Positions 55,586 through 63,924 are shown, numbered from the stretch's first letter. The stretch is DNA of 64,000 nucleotides from Marinobacter azerbaijanicus (GCF_030250645.1 NZ_JASSVS010000014.1:84888-148887), one strand, 5' to 3'. Notes: a model not told the origin generated them from the letters alone. Program-made: numbers and translations.

Positions 55586-56417
55586 CCAGAATCATCTCCT
55601 GTTCCATGAATTTGCCGGTCGTACGAAAAGTCTCTGCCAGGGACATGAATCCCAGCCCCTCCGCCAGCGAAACTGCTTTTGTGAAACGTTCCGTGCTGTC
55701 CGGCACCCTGCAAAACCGGGTGCGCCACGGTTGCCAGTTGCTCGGCTGCACAAACGTGGCTTTGTCACCGAGAGAGGCCGCCACCGTCGAGAACATCTGC
55801 AGACCACCGGCATCATAATCGAATGCGCAGAATACGTCTTCGTAGCCCTTCAACCAATCGAGAGTTGCGCCACGGGTAATACGGTTGCCGCCGCCTAATA
55901 CCACATCACAGTCCGCCAGATGCAGAGCCCTACCCAGCGCCTCACCGGCAAACTGAAGCATCTGTGGATATTGGTAGAAGTTACGTTCGTTCTCGACAAC
56001 CAGTACGGAGCCTGCGCGCTGAAAACCGATATCAACAGAATCGCTTTCGATAACCACCACATCCGGCCGGCTGGATGCCAACCCCCGATGGTAAACCAGA
56101 AGAAAACTGACCTCAGTACCATGGCGATGGGAGTCACCTTTTTTAGCCGCGTCGATCCTGCTTACCGGAGCCTCCGCAACGTTCTGCAACTCCGCGAAAG
56201 CGGCTTCATCCAGCACCCTGACCATCCACCGGTTGGTTTGCACCTTTTCTGTCGCAAAGACCTCCCTATGGTGGCGCCGAAACGCCTCCGGCAGTTTCTT
56301 CAGGAAAGCTTCATAGTTAATGGGTTGGCCGCGCAGGATTTTCTCGAGGTAGTCGTTCAAGGGCGCACCACAGTTAATCTTGGAGTTGCTTATGGGCTGG
56401 GAAGCAAAATAACTCAT
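55578..56417 (-). CDS. jetD: Wadjet nuclease JetD (Toprim)
   Basis: Topoisomerase-VI-like nuclease that cuts the DNA loop held by JetC. The 279-residue protein has a Toprim core in the middle: VVENERNFYQYP with Glu142 and AFDYDAGG with Asp200 and Asp202 (the DxD pair). The N-terminal half (SKINCGAPLNDYLEKILRG) is a DNA-binding type helical domain. It is shorter than JetD of the commonest Wadjet type, fitting another subtype. The start is fixed by an in-frame stop just upstream. It is first in the operon and divergent from an antitoxin gene. Confidence 0.85.
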   Translation of the reverse strand: MSYFASQPISNSKINCGAPLNDYLEKILRGQPINYEAFLKKLPEAFRRHHREVFATEKVQTNRWMVRVLDEAAFAELQNVAEAPVSRIDAAKKGDSHRHGTEVSFLLVYHRGLASSRPDVVVIESDSVDIGFQRAGSVLVVENERNFYQYPQMLQFAGEALGRALHLADCDVVLGGGNRITRGATLDWLKGYEDVFCAFDYDAGGLQMFSTVAASLGDKATFVQPSNWQPWRTRFCRVPDSTERFTKAVSLAEGLGFMSLAETFRTTGKFMEQEMILDE

Positions 56418-56472
56418 AAAGCGTTAATATGGATACCATACATGGCCCCTCACCACTCTTGGAGCAAACACT

Positions 56473-56697
56473 ATGCGCCTTCAGGATTTAATTGACGAGG
56501 CTAGCGCTCTCCCTGTCGACGAACGAGCGCTGGTCGTAGAGTCATTATTGAAAAGCCTAAACCCAATCGAAGCCAGTATTGACGAAAAATGGGTAGAAGT
56601 TGCCGAGAGCCGCCTGGACGAACTGGATTCCGGCAGGGTAGAACCAGTGCCCGGCGATGAGGTTTTCAGAAAGATTCGGAGCAGGCTGCAAAATTAA
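56473..56697 (+). CDS. Antitoxin of the addiction-module family
   Basis: A 74-residue protein: MRLQDLIDEASALPVDERAL, LVVESLLKSLNPIEASIDEKWVEVAESRLDELDSG, typical of the addiction-module component family paired with RelE/ParE-type toxins. The DNA-binding helical start and flexible C-terminal toxin-binding part are both present and intact. The next gene, overlapping its stop by one base (TAATG), is the toxin start, but that is broken (see the pseudogene), so this antitoxin has no complete partner here. Confidence 0.85.
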   Translation: MRLQDLIDEASALPVDERALVVESLLKSLNPIEASIDEKWVEVAESRLDELDSGRVEPVPGDEVFRKIRSRLQN

Positions 56698-56839
56698 TGG
56701 ATTATTCCTTTCACCCCGCAGCGGAAGCGGAATTGAATGATGCAATCAATTACTACGAATAAATCCAAACAGGCCCAGAAGTTTATCTCGCCGATCCAGC
56801 CGCCAGTGTGACTCACCCACACCGGTCTAAAGAGTCAGA
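56697..56839 (+). pseudogene. Truncated RelE/ParE-type toxin
   Basis: Beginning one base into the antitoxin stop, ATG opens MDYSFHPAAEAELNDAINYYE, a good match to the start of RelE/ParE toxins (helix alpha-1 and the YYE segment). The next codon is TAA at 56760-56762. Reading through gives IQTG and then sequence without the toxin core strands, so more than a single stop is wrong; the rest of the gene is missing before the ZIP gene start. The active-site region is absent. Confidence 0.75.
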
Positions 56840-57583
56840 ATGGTTCTCGAAGTCACCCTCACAACGGTTTTCATAGCAGCACTAATCACCGCCCTGACCA
56901 CGGGGCTGGGTGCGCTGCCACTGGCCATTAGTGAAAAAGTCGATCAAAAGTGGCTCAGCATCGGTGCTGCGATCGCAGCCGGCCTGATGCTTGCGGCAAG
57001 CCATAGTCTCATCGAAGAAGGCCTGACAAAGCAGGAATGGCTCACACTCGCTGGCATGGTTTCGGGCCTGGTGCTGGTCTACCTGGCCTACCGATGGATC
57101 GAGAAACAGGGAGCCCCGGACGTCAGTGCGTTACAGGGTGCTGACGCTAAAAAGGCATTGCTCATCGTTGGCGTTATGACTGCCCATTCCTTCGCAGAGG
57201 GCATCGGCGTCGGCGTTTCCTACGGTGGCAGTCGGGATCTCGGCGTTTTTATCACCGCCGCCATCGCCGTTCACAACATTCCGGAAGGTCTTGCCATTGC
57301 ACTTATACTGGTACCAAGAGGCATGTCGGTCACAAAAGCGGCTGGCTGGAGTATTTTCAGCAGCTTGCCGCAACCGCTGATGGCCATTCCGGCCTACCTG
57401 TTCGTAAGTATCTTCAAACCCGTGCTTCCCTTCGGCCTCGGTCTGGCCGCAGGCGCCATGATCTGGATGGTGTTTGCCGAGCTTTTACCAGATGCCAATA
57501 AAAGGCTGGAGCCGGCTTCCGTTGGTGTGGTCATTGTATTGGCGTTTCTGGCAATGATGGCTTTTCAGGTGGCCATCCGATGA
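56840..57583 (+). CDS. ZIP-family metal transporter
   Basis: A 247-residue integral membrane protein with eight probable spans. The metal-binding motifs of the ZIP family are present: AHSFAEGIGVGVSYG in helix IV and VHNIPEGLAIALILVPRG in helix V, both with His and Glu ligands; a first-helix histidine lies in AASHSLIEEGL. Length and pattern match ZupT-like exporters/importers of zinc and other divalent cations. The ribosome site is weak (AAAGAG). Located inside the defence island with no apparent link to neighbours. Confidence 0.9.
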   Translation: MVLEVTLTTVFIAALITALTTGLGALPLAISEKVDQKWLSIGAAIAAGLMLAASHSLIEEGLTKQEWLTLAGMVSGLVLVYLAYRWIEKQGAPDVSALQGADAKKALLIVGVMTAHSFAEGIGVGVSYGGSRDLGVFITAAIAVHNIPEGLAIALILVPRGMSVTKAAGWSIFSSLPQPLMAIPAYLFVSIFKPVLPFGLGLAAGAMIWMVFAELLPDANKRLEPASVGVVIVLAFLAMMAFQVAIR

Positions 57584-57662
57584 CAACGGGAATACTGGCT
57601 GGCGAAGACGTTATTGTGGACAGCAGTACTTCATGAATTTTCTATCTTTCGAAGGCAACTCC

Positions 57663-58199
57663 ATGAAGGAAAACAATCTTTCCGGGAACACCAGTAAATC
57701 CCCAACACTAGTCTCGTTCATTCCGAACGTAGGCCAGTTAACCTGGATGCCCCTCGGTGACCGAGTGATGGGTGGGCAATCTGACGGAACCGTTGCTCGC
57801 ACTGACGACGGCGTTGGTATCTTCCACGGCACTGTGCGACTGGATAACGGCGGCGGATTTGCCTCCGTTAAAGCGGACCTGCCGGAACCTTTCGATGCCT
57901 CTCACTACACCGGCATCGAACTTCTTGCCCGGGGCGACGGCAAAACCTACAAGATCGGGCTTCGCAACAGCACCGACCGGCGCAGCATTGTGTACCAGCA
58001 TGCGTTCACACCGGATACGGAAGACTGGAGCCGCATACAACTACCGTTCAGTGATTTCGTTCCTACCTGGCGCGGCAAGACAATTACCGATGCGGAACCA
58101 ATGGATCTTGAACACCTGGCCTCAGTCAGCCTGTTCGTTTCCGGGCGACAGGTCGGTGAATTTCGACTGAGGATGCAGGATTGGAGGTTAATCCGATGA
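57663..58199 (+). CDS. CIA30-family protein
   Basis: A 178-residue protein of the CIA30 family (NADH:ubiquinone oxidoreductase intermediate-associated protein 30), a galactose-binding-like beta-sandwich. Features: WMPLGDRVMGGQSDGTV near the start, DNGGGFASVKADL, YTGIELLARGDGKTYKIGLR and ASVSLFVSGRQVGEFRLRMQDWRL. The ATG used has AAGG seven bases upstream; an in-frame ATG ten codons earlier lacks a ribosome site. It overlaps the SDR gene by four bases (ATGA), suggesting co-translation. Role in this bacterium unknown. Confidence 0.85.
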   Translation: MKENNLSGNTSKSPTLVSFIPNVGQLTWMPLGDRVMGGQSDGTVARTDDGVGIFHGTVRLDNGGGFASVKADLPEPFDASHYTGIELLARGDGKTYKIGLRNSTDRRSIVYQHAFTPDTEDWSRIQLPFSDFVPTWRGKTITDAEPMDLEHLASVSLFVSGRQVGEFRLRMQDWRLIR

Positions 58200-59014
58200 C
58201 CAAACTCGCCCTGGTAACCGGTGCCAGCGCCGGCATAGGCAATGAGACCTGTGCCCTGTTTGCTCAGAAAGGCTACAGGGTAATCGCCCTGTCCCGTCAG
58301 CCAGCAGGCGTCGAGTCAGCCGATCTGGAGCTAGCGCTGGACCTTGAATCCTTTGAGCAGATTGAAGGGCTTGCAGGCGCTCTTGACACCGAAATCGCGG
58401 GCGCCAACCGAGTTATTTTGGTTAATAACTCGGGTTACGGGCAATTCGGTGCGCTTCGTGACCTGTCCGAATCCATGTGGCAAAAGCAGTTCAGCACCCA
58501 CGTATTCGGCCCCATCAAGCTGGCTGCTGTCTGCCTGAGACTCTGCGAACAACACGGCATACCCTTGCGGGTCATTGCGGTCAGCTCTGTGCTCTCCATC
58601 GCGCCCCAGAAAATGAAAGGCGCTTACTGTGCCGCCAAAGCCGCGATGAACACTGCCCATGAAAGCTTCTGGTTTGATGAACAGGGCAGCAAAAGCCTGG
58701 AAAGTGTCTCGCTTGTGCTCCCTGGCCCCGTGGTGACCCGGTTCAGAGAACATGCCCTGGCCGCTTTGCAGCCTTTGCTTGGCCGGACAAGCGCCGTGCA
58801 CCGGGAAAAGTACAAAGCAATGGAAGCAGCGCTCGCGCCAGGCGCCAGAATCAAGCCCTTTACAGCCAGTGCGTCGGACGTCGCGAAAAAGATTGTCAGG
58901 GCTGCAGAAGCGGGACGTCCCAAGCCTCGATATCTGGTTACACCCCAGACCTACGCTGCCGAATTTATCACCCGGTTTATTCCCCGGTCGATCCAGAGAA
59001 TCATCTTGCAATAA
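58196..59014 (+). CDS. Short-chain dehydrogenase/reductase
   Basis: A 272-residue NAD(P)-dependent oxidoreductase. TGASAGIG cofactor motif near residues 8-15, LVNNSGYGQFG (NNAG-like), active-site Ser in AVSSVLS, and the YxxxK pair in GAYCAAKAAMNTAHESF. The chosen ATG follows GGAGG and overlaps CIA30 by four bases. Substrate cannot be assigned. It is followed on the other strand by a deleted flavin oxidoreductase relic, whose C-terminal end overlaps this gene by a few bases. Confidence 0.9.
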   Translation: MTKLALVTGASAGIGNETCALFAQKGYRVIALSRQPAGVESADLELALDLESFEQIEGLAGALDTEIAGANRVILVNNSGYGQFGALRDLSESMWQKQFSTHVFGPIKLAAVCLRLCEQHGIPLRVIAVSSVLSIAPQKMKGAYCAAKAAMNTAHESFWFDEQGSKSLESVSLVLPGPVVTRFREHALAALQPLLGRTSAVHREKYKAMEAALAPGARIKPFTASASDVAKKIVRAAEAGRPKPRYLVTPQTYAAEFITRFIPRSIQRIILQ

Positions 59015-59308
59015 GGCGGGCACGTCGGGTGAGGAAGGCCCGGCTCAGTTCATCCTTCACATATGCCCCGACGGCTTTGAGGATACCCAGGTCCGGATCA
59101 GCCTCTTCGTCACCCGCCAGCCGGATAATCTGCTGGTAGTACCAGGCCTGCCCGCCCAACACGTTTTTTTGGCGTATAGCTGATCGTCTGCCAGCCCCTC
59201 GGTCATCGCGGCCTTGGCAATACGGTTAGGCAGGACTGCTCCGCAGGGGAGTTTCAGGGGTTGGGCGAGGGGCGATCGGGGCATGGAGAATACCTGCTGT
59301 TTTGTCAT
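59001..59308 (-). pseudogene. Internally deleted NADH:flavin oxidoreductase (old yellow enzyme family)
   Basis: On the minus strand the frame starts well for an OYE-family enzyme: MPRSPLAQPLKLPCGAVLPN, then RIAKAAMTEGLADDQLYA. About 36 residues in, at a run of seven A, the sequence jumps; with one inserted base it continues NVLGGQAWYYQQIIRLAGDE and ADPDLGILKAVGAYVKDEL, the C-terminal end of the same family, ending at the TGA complementary to 59001-59003. Some 300 residues of the barrel, including the active site, are missing. The reading across the A-run is by eye. Confidence 0.7.
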
Positions 59309-59356
59309 AAGGTTTCTTTTCAACTTTTCCTTAAAGGCCAATCTCGCCCATGTAAT

Positions 59357-61036
59357 TTACACGCCCAACCATTCTGCCAGCTGAAGATTGGTCTTCAGTC
59401 TCAATCGCTGCTGAAGCATTCCCTCAAACACGCCTTCCAGGGTTCGTTCTTGCCCAAGCAATGGTAGCGAGGCTTCGGCCTCGGAGAAGAATTGCTCTTC
59501 GCGAGACGTGCCCACAATGGCTTGCTCCCACCAGTTCACCACTCGAGGGTGCGCCTCCTTGAGCAGCAGGTCCCCGGGCAGCTTTTCGGACTTAGAGGCA
59601 TTCGCCCTATGAGTCGCTGGCATCAGATTCCAGAGATCGTTGTTGTTCCATCGTGACCATGGAAAACAGTGGTCGACGTCAAACCGCGTCGCTTTGAGAT
59701 TTTGGGCTGTCCATACGCACTCGACCCGACCAGTCTCAAGCTGCTGGTTAATCAGTTGACGGACAGCTGACGTATCGCGCCGACCTTCCACCCACTGTAA
59801 ACCACGATGATAGTCATCCATGCGGTAACGCAGATCCCAGCTACCCATCAAATCAATCCATTCATTAACAATCGCTGGCTCAATCCAGCACGCATAGCGA
59901 CTGAATGCATCCCAGAGAAATGAAGGAACACGGAAGGTACCGAACCGGGAAAGCGTTGCTTTGTCCAAACGCACGGGTGCCTTCTTGATAATCATCCTGG
60001 CCGAACCACCCTCGAAGATCGGGCGGTTACTCCCAGGCCATGTCGTGAAATGAGCAGGGTTCTTGAGAATGGTCGAGCAGGCGTCCCGGATAGCGCGCAG
60101 GACGACCGGAGCAACATCCGCCGACAGCGACATTCCCACTCTGAAATCCAGGGGCGTGAAACTCTGCAGCTTGAAGAAATCCTCCGTGGCAAAGCCATAG
60201 CCGCGGCTACCTGGCGCTTGCCTCAGTTGATGCCGGAGAACCAGAGGGTGATAAAGCATAATCCAGAACAGCCCGACCGCACCAAGCGGGATATCCACCC
60301 AGTCATCGGTACGTTTAAGCGCCAAGCCGGGTGCACTGTCAGCAATCCGGACTAGGGTTCTCAGCAAACCCAACTTGTAAGTTGAGGACTTATTATCATT
60401 GACGATAATGTGACGAACTGTCGGCAATGCGCCAGTACCATCGTCCGCCAATCGAAAAGCCAGGGTCTCCCAGGAAACTTCGTTCCTCTGGAGCTCATCC
60501 TTATTGCGCCCAACCGGCAAAGGAAGCGGGATCAGTGCCCGGCGTTTGGCAAAAACCTCCAGTTCTTCCCTACTGACATCGTAAAAAAGCCGTTCGCCAT
60601 CACCAGGCCCATGCCGAAGCGTAATCACCAGCATCCCACCGGGCGCCAGAAGCTCAGTCAGGATTCGAAAGGCACGTTCACGATCGGAGGGTGGAATATG
60701 CATCCAGACAGCGGAAACAAGAATTAGATCGAAGCGATAGCTCAGCTTCCGAATCTTACCTAGATCGGGTAATTGATCGTCTATCCAGTGAATGCTCTGA
60801 TTGCGAGTAGCGCCCTGCCCCAACTCTCGTAGGCCAGCTGCGGGCTCTACCGCGACAACATCCCAGCCCTGCGCTGCAAGAGCGCTGGCATCGCGACCGC
60901 TGCCTGCGCCGACATCCAGAGCAAGGCCTGATTTATCGCCAAGGAACGAGAGCCAGTCCTGATGAACCTGCTCAAAGGTAAGTGACTGGTACTGGTCATA
61001 GAAAGCCTTAGCCTTCTGGCTGTATACGTCAGTCAC
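59357..61036 (-). CDS. Class I methyltransferase fused to HNH endonuclease
   Basis: A 559-residue two-domain protein. N-terminal class I SAM methyltransferase: DVGAGSGRDASALAAQGWDVV (residues 41-61; motif I), LGQGATRNQ, VSAVWMHI and LAPGGMLVITLRHGP. Between about 225 and 440 lies a helical part. The C-terminal portion has an HNH nuclease: DVDHCFPWSRWNNNDLWNLM with His456, Asn470 and PATHRAN Asn479 as the metal/His-Asn-Asn centre. GTG start; I see no good ribosome site. Both halves are intact, so this is not a chimeric artefact of a frameshift. Target unknown. Confidence 0.82.
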   Translation of the reverse strand: MTDVYSQKAKAFYDQYQSLTFEQVHQDWLSFLGDKSGLALDVGAGSGRDASALAAQGWDVVAVEPAAGLRELGQGATRNQSIHWIDDQLPDLGKIRKLSYRFDLILVSAVWMHIPPSDRERAFRILTELLAPGGMLVITLRHGPGDGERLFYDVSREELEVFAKRRALIPLPLPVGRNKDELQRNEVSWETLAFRLADDGTGALPTVRHIIVNDNKSSTYKLGLLRTLVRIADSAPGLALKRTDDWVDIPLGAVGLFWIMLYHPLVLRHQLRQAPGSRGYGFATEDFFKLQSFTPLDFRVGMSLSADVAPVVLRAIRDACSTILKNPAHFTTWPGSNRPIFEGGSARMIIKKAPVRLDKATLSRFGTFRVPSFLWDAFSRYACWIEPAIVNEWIDLMGSWDLRYRMDDYHRGLQWVEGRRDTSAVRQLINQQLETGRVECVWTAQNLKATRFDVDHCFPWSRWNNNDLWNLMPATHRANASKSEKLPGDLLLKEAHPRVVNWWEQAIVGTSREEQFFSEAEASLPLLGQERTLEGVFEGMLQQRLRLKTNLQLAEWLGV

Positions 61037-61290
61037 GAGTATCTATTCCACCACGGGATAAAGGCATCAACTCAAAGCTCTCCTAAATTGTCGATCAGCT
61101 TATCAAGGAAAAGGCATTCGGACGAATGCTGTGCCCTGAATTCAGCCTACAGAGCATATGCAAAAGACACGAAGAACAATCGCTTCAAACGCATGACACG
61201 GTCGCCGCCCCTGCTCGCAATCCTCGAATATGCGGTTTAAAGTGAGGACCATCAAATAATCAATCCATTTCAGCAATTCGGAGTCCATTT
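61037..61290. other. 254-base spacer between divergent defence genes
   Basis: Divergent control region for the methyltransferase-HNH gene and mcrB. AT-rich with no gene. It contains a perfect palindrome GCATTCG-GA-CGAATGC at 61114-61129, a possible repressor operator. GGAG eight bases upstream of the mcrB GTG is its ribosome site. Confidence 0.4.
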
Positions 61291-63516
61291 GTGAGCAGGT
61301 TTTGTGGTACCAAGGATTCAGAAGCGATTTTGCAAGCGTCTGAAATATGGAAAAAAGACTCACTTCTCAAAGGCGAATCTGTATTTGGTTTTGGCAAAAT
61401 TTGGACGCCGGAAAGTATCGAAGAGCTGATAACTCACTACGTAGACAACCTAGACTACGGCAGTGGCAACTTCCTTGAAAAGCTAGAAAAGCAACTCGAG
61501 CCAGTCAGCGATGATGCGAAGATTCTTTGCGCCGAAATCTTGTGGGTGATGCTCTTGTGTCCCAGCAACATTGGTCCGGCTAAAAAGCGCGACAACGTAG
61601 AGATTATTTTATCCTGGGCAGGCAGGTCATTGCCGGAAAATGCCTCGTTAATTGGCGAAGAAGCTCTAGCCGGGATCGGCAGTGGAGGGACAGCATATAG
61701 CCACCTTCGTTGGAAGGAGCTCGTTTACGCTGTTCTTTTGTTCAAGCAGTTTTTGACCGAGGATCAAAATAAACGTTTAGAGCTGCTATCCAATGGAGAA
61801 GCCTTTGCAGGCTTCTGCGAGCAGATCCCAGAAAATGACAAACGACAGTTTCGCCATATGATTCTGTTTCTGTTATTTCCCGATTCTCACGAGAGAATCT
61901 TTGGTAATCGAGATCGATTAAAAATACTGCAGAATTTTGCGCTCATCGAACCAAAAGACGCTCGTAAGATGTCGGCATTTCAAGTTGACCAGAAATTAGC
62001 GGAAATTCGAGCCGAACAGCAAACACAATATCCCAACACGGAACTTGACTGGTACGTCCCACCCCTGAAAGCCCTGTGGCAGAACACGACGAATTCCGAG
62101 GCATCTACGGACCAAACAATCTATCCCACCTTGCTAACCTTTCTCGAACAAGCTCACACGGACGATTTGAGAACGAAAGATTACCCCGGAAAACATGCAG
62201 GACTAACGATGCGGGTGAGCTTTGGTGCAGGCAACCAAGCTCACGTTCCCTGGATCGCCCTGCTGGGTCCTGGCCAGCGCCCCATGAAAGGGATTAATCC
62301 CGTTTATCTGTATTTCCGCGCAGAAAAGGTTTTAATTCTTGCCAAGGGCGTCAGTGCCGCAAATCCCCCTGCGATCAATTGGGAAGTCGGAGAAGAAACG
62401 CAGACAGTCGATGAGTTTTTTCAAACTGAATATCACAAACCTGCCATCCGTTATGGCGGTTCCTACGTGCATGCCGTTTATGATCTCTCAGAACCGCTTG
62501 ATCAAGAACAAGTCGATTCAGACTTGGCCGAACTCATCGAAGAGTACACCGAAGTTTTAGGATTGAATCGGCAAGAAGAAACGACAAACGTAATAGGCGA
62601 ACCCTCGCCGGCGGGATATGAACCCGAAGAAGAGACAGCCCAAACGGTGAGCACTGAGACCGCAATGGCCGATGTGTTCATGAGTCGAGAGAGAATCGAT
62701 CAGGTTTTAGCGTTGCTGCACCGCAAGAAAAACATCGTACTCCAAGGCCCGCCAGGTGTCGGCAAATCCTTCATCGCAAAGCGCTTCGCCTATGCATTAA
62801 TGAAGTCGAAGGATCTCAACCGGATCGAAATGATCCAATTTCATCAGTCCTATTCCTATGAAGACTTCGTACAGGGTTATCGCCCCAGTGATGCGGGCTT
62901 TGAGCTTGAAAATGGACTCTTTCACCAATTTTGCACAAAAGCAGCGGCCGACCCGGAGCGCCCTTACGTCTTCATCATTGATGAAATCAACCGAGGCAAT
63001 TTAAGCAAAATCTTTGGCGAGCTTTTGCTTCTGATTGAGTCTGACAAGCGAGGGAGAGACTGGCAGGTTCCTCTTACTTACAGCAAAAATCTTAGTGAAC
63101 GCTTTTTCATACCTGAAAACCTCTACTTGATCGGACTAATGAATACGGCTGACCGATCTCTCGCAATCGTCGATTATGCACTGCGCCGCCGGTTCGCGTT
63201 TGTGGACCTGCTTCCAGAATACCGAAGCGAAGAATTTGCGCGGGAGTTGAAAGATGCGGGCGCTGACGACCGCATGATTACAAAAATTACGACCCGCATG
63301 ATGGCGTTGAATCAAAGGATCTCTCGCGATACCGCCAATTTAGGTCCTGGCTTTTGCATCGGCCACAGTTTCTTCTGCGGTGCGCCGGCAAACGGCATTT
63401 ATGATGATGCGTGGTTCGAGGAAATTATTCGGTTTGAGATCGCACCCTTGATTTGGGAGTACTGGTTTGACGATCCTGCAACCGCTCAAAACATCGTGGA
63501 TGAGTTGTTGGCCTAG
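61291..63516 (+). CDS. mcrB: McrB-type AAA+ GTPase of a type IV restriction system
   Basis: A 741-residue protein. The C-terminal AAA+ domain has Walker A GPPGVGKS (residues 486-493), Walker B YVFIIDEINRGNLSKIFGEL and the McrB signature MNTADRS (617-623), which replaces the usual sensor and gives GTP dependence. The segment at about 281-430 (LLTFLEQAHTDDLRTKDYPG, WIALLGPGQRPMKGINPVYL) matches the MrcB N-terminal (DUF3578) domain for recognition. An extra N-terminal 270 residues have no clear family. GTG start with GGAG upstream. Its partner mcrC starts three bases after the stop but is cut by an IS (see pseudogene), so the system lacks its nuclease. Confidence 0.9.
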   Translation: MSRFCGTKDSEAILQASEIWKKDSLLKGESVFGFGKIWTPESIEELITHYVDNLDYGSGNFLEKLEKQLEPVSDDAKILCAEILWVMLLCPSNIGPAKKRDNVEIILSWAGRSLPENASLIGEEALAGIGSGGTAYSHLRWKELVYAVLLFKQFLTEDQNKRLELLSNGEAFAGFCEQIPENDKRQFRHMILFLLFPDSHERIFGNRDRLKILQNFALIEPKDARKMSAFQVDQKLAEIRAEQQTQYPNTELDWYVPPLKALWQNTTNSEASTDQTIYPTLLTFLEQAHTDDLRTKDYPGKHAGLTMRVSFGAGNQAHVPWIALLGPGQRPMKGINPVYLYFRAEKVLILAKGVSAANPPAINWEVGEETQTVDEFFQTEYHKPAIRYGGSYVHAVYDLSEPLDQEQVDSDLAELIEEYTEVLGLNRQEETTNVIGEPSPAGYEPEEETAQTVSTETAMADVFMSRERIDQVLALLHRKKNIVLQGPPGVGKSFIAKRFAYALMKSKDLNRIEMIQFHQSYSYEDFVQGYRPSDAGFELENGLFHQFCTKAAADPERPYVFIIDEINRGNLSKIFGELLLLIESDKRGRDWQVPLTYSKNLSERFFIPENLYLIGLMNTADRSLAIVDYALRRRFAFVDLLPEYRSEEFARELKDAGADDRMITKITTRMMALNQRISRDTANLGPGFCIGHSFFCGAPANGIYDDAWFEEIIRFEIAPLIWEYWFDDPATAQNIVDELLA

Positions 63517-63518
63517 CG

Positions 63519-63545
63519 ATGCCTACGACAATCCCCATACAAAAT
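63519..63545 (+). pseudogene. mcrC start, interrupted by an IS3 element
   Basis: Three bases after the mcrB stop, ATG opens MPTTIPIQN and then reads TGA at 63546-63548. McrC proteins typically start with an IP(I/V)(Q/R)N motif followed by a YY-L-YAW block; here only the motif remains, and TGACCTGCACCC, a plausible IS3-family end, begins exactly there. The rest of mcrC is outside the window if it survives beyond the insertion. Confidence 0.75.
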
Positions 63546-63924
63546 TGACCTGCACCCAACTTTCTAATCCATCCTGATCTTAGTAATGTTCATCACCAGA
63601 GAGGACGATGAACATGAAAAAGCGATTCACCGAAGAACAGATCATTCCCATTCTGAAGGAAGCCGAGGCTGGCCTGCCGGTCAAAGAGCTGTGCCGGAAG
63701 TACAACATTTCGGACGCAACCTTCTACACCTGGCGCAAGAAATACGGTGGCCTGGAGGTCTCTGAGGCCCGTCGTTTGAAGGCCCTGGAGGAAGAGAATG
63801 CCCGGCTCAAGAAATTGCTGGCCGAGTCCATGCTGGACACCGAAGCTCTGAAGGCTGCTCTCAACCGAAAGTACTGACCGTCGGGAACAAGCGCGAGGCT
63901 GTGCGCACCATGCTGTCGGAGACG
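63546..63924 (+). mobile_element. IS3-family insertion sequence, right end lost
   Basis: The left end is placed at TGACCTGCACCCAAC after the ninth mcrC codon. It includes an intact orfA and the start of orfB, and ends where a second element begins. The IS407-like subgroup is suggested by the orfA sequence. A target duplication cannot be checked because the right end is missing. Confidence 0.75.
63608..63877 (+). CDS. IS3-family transposase OrfA
   Basis: An 89-residue helix-turn-helix protein: MKKRFTEEQIIPILKEAEAG, LPVKELCRKYNISDATFYTW and the leucine-zipper-like EARRLKALEEENARLKKLLAES tail. It matches OrfA of IS407/ISPsy-type IS3 elements. It ends TAC TGA within a region where the orfB frame begins in the -1 register, as usual for programmed frameshifting. 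Confidence 0.92.
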   Translation: MNMKKRFTEEQIIPILKEAEAGLPVKELCRKYNISDATFYTWRKKYGGLEVSEARRLKALEEENARLKKLLAESMLDTEALKAALNRKY

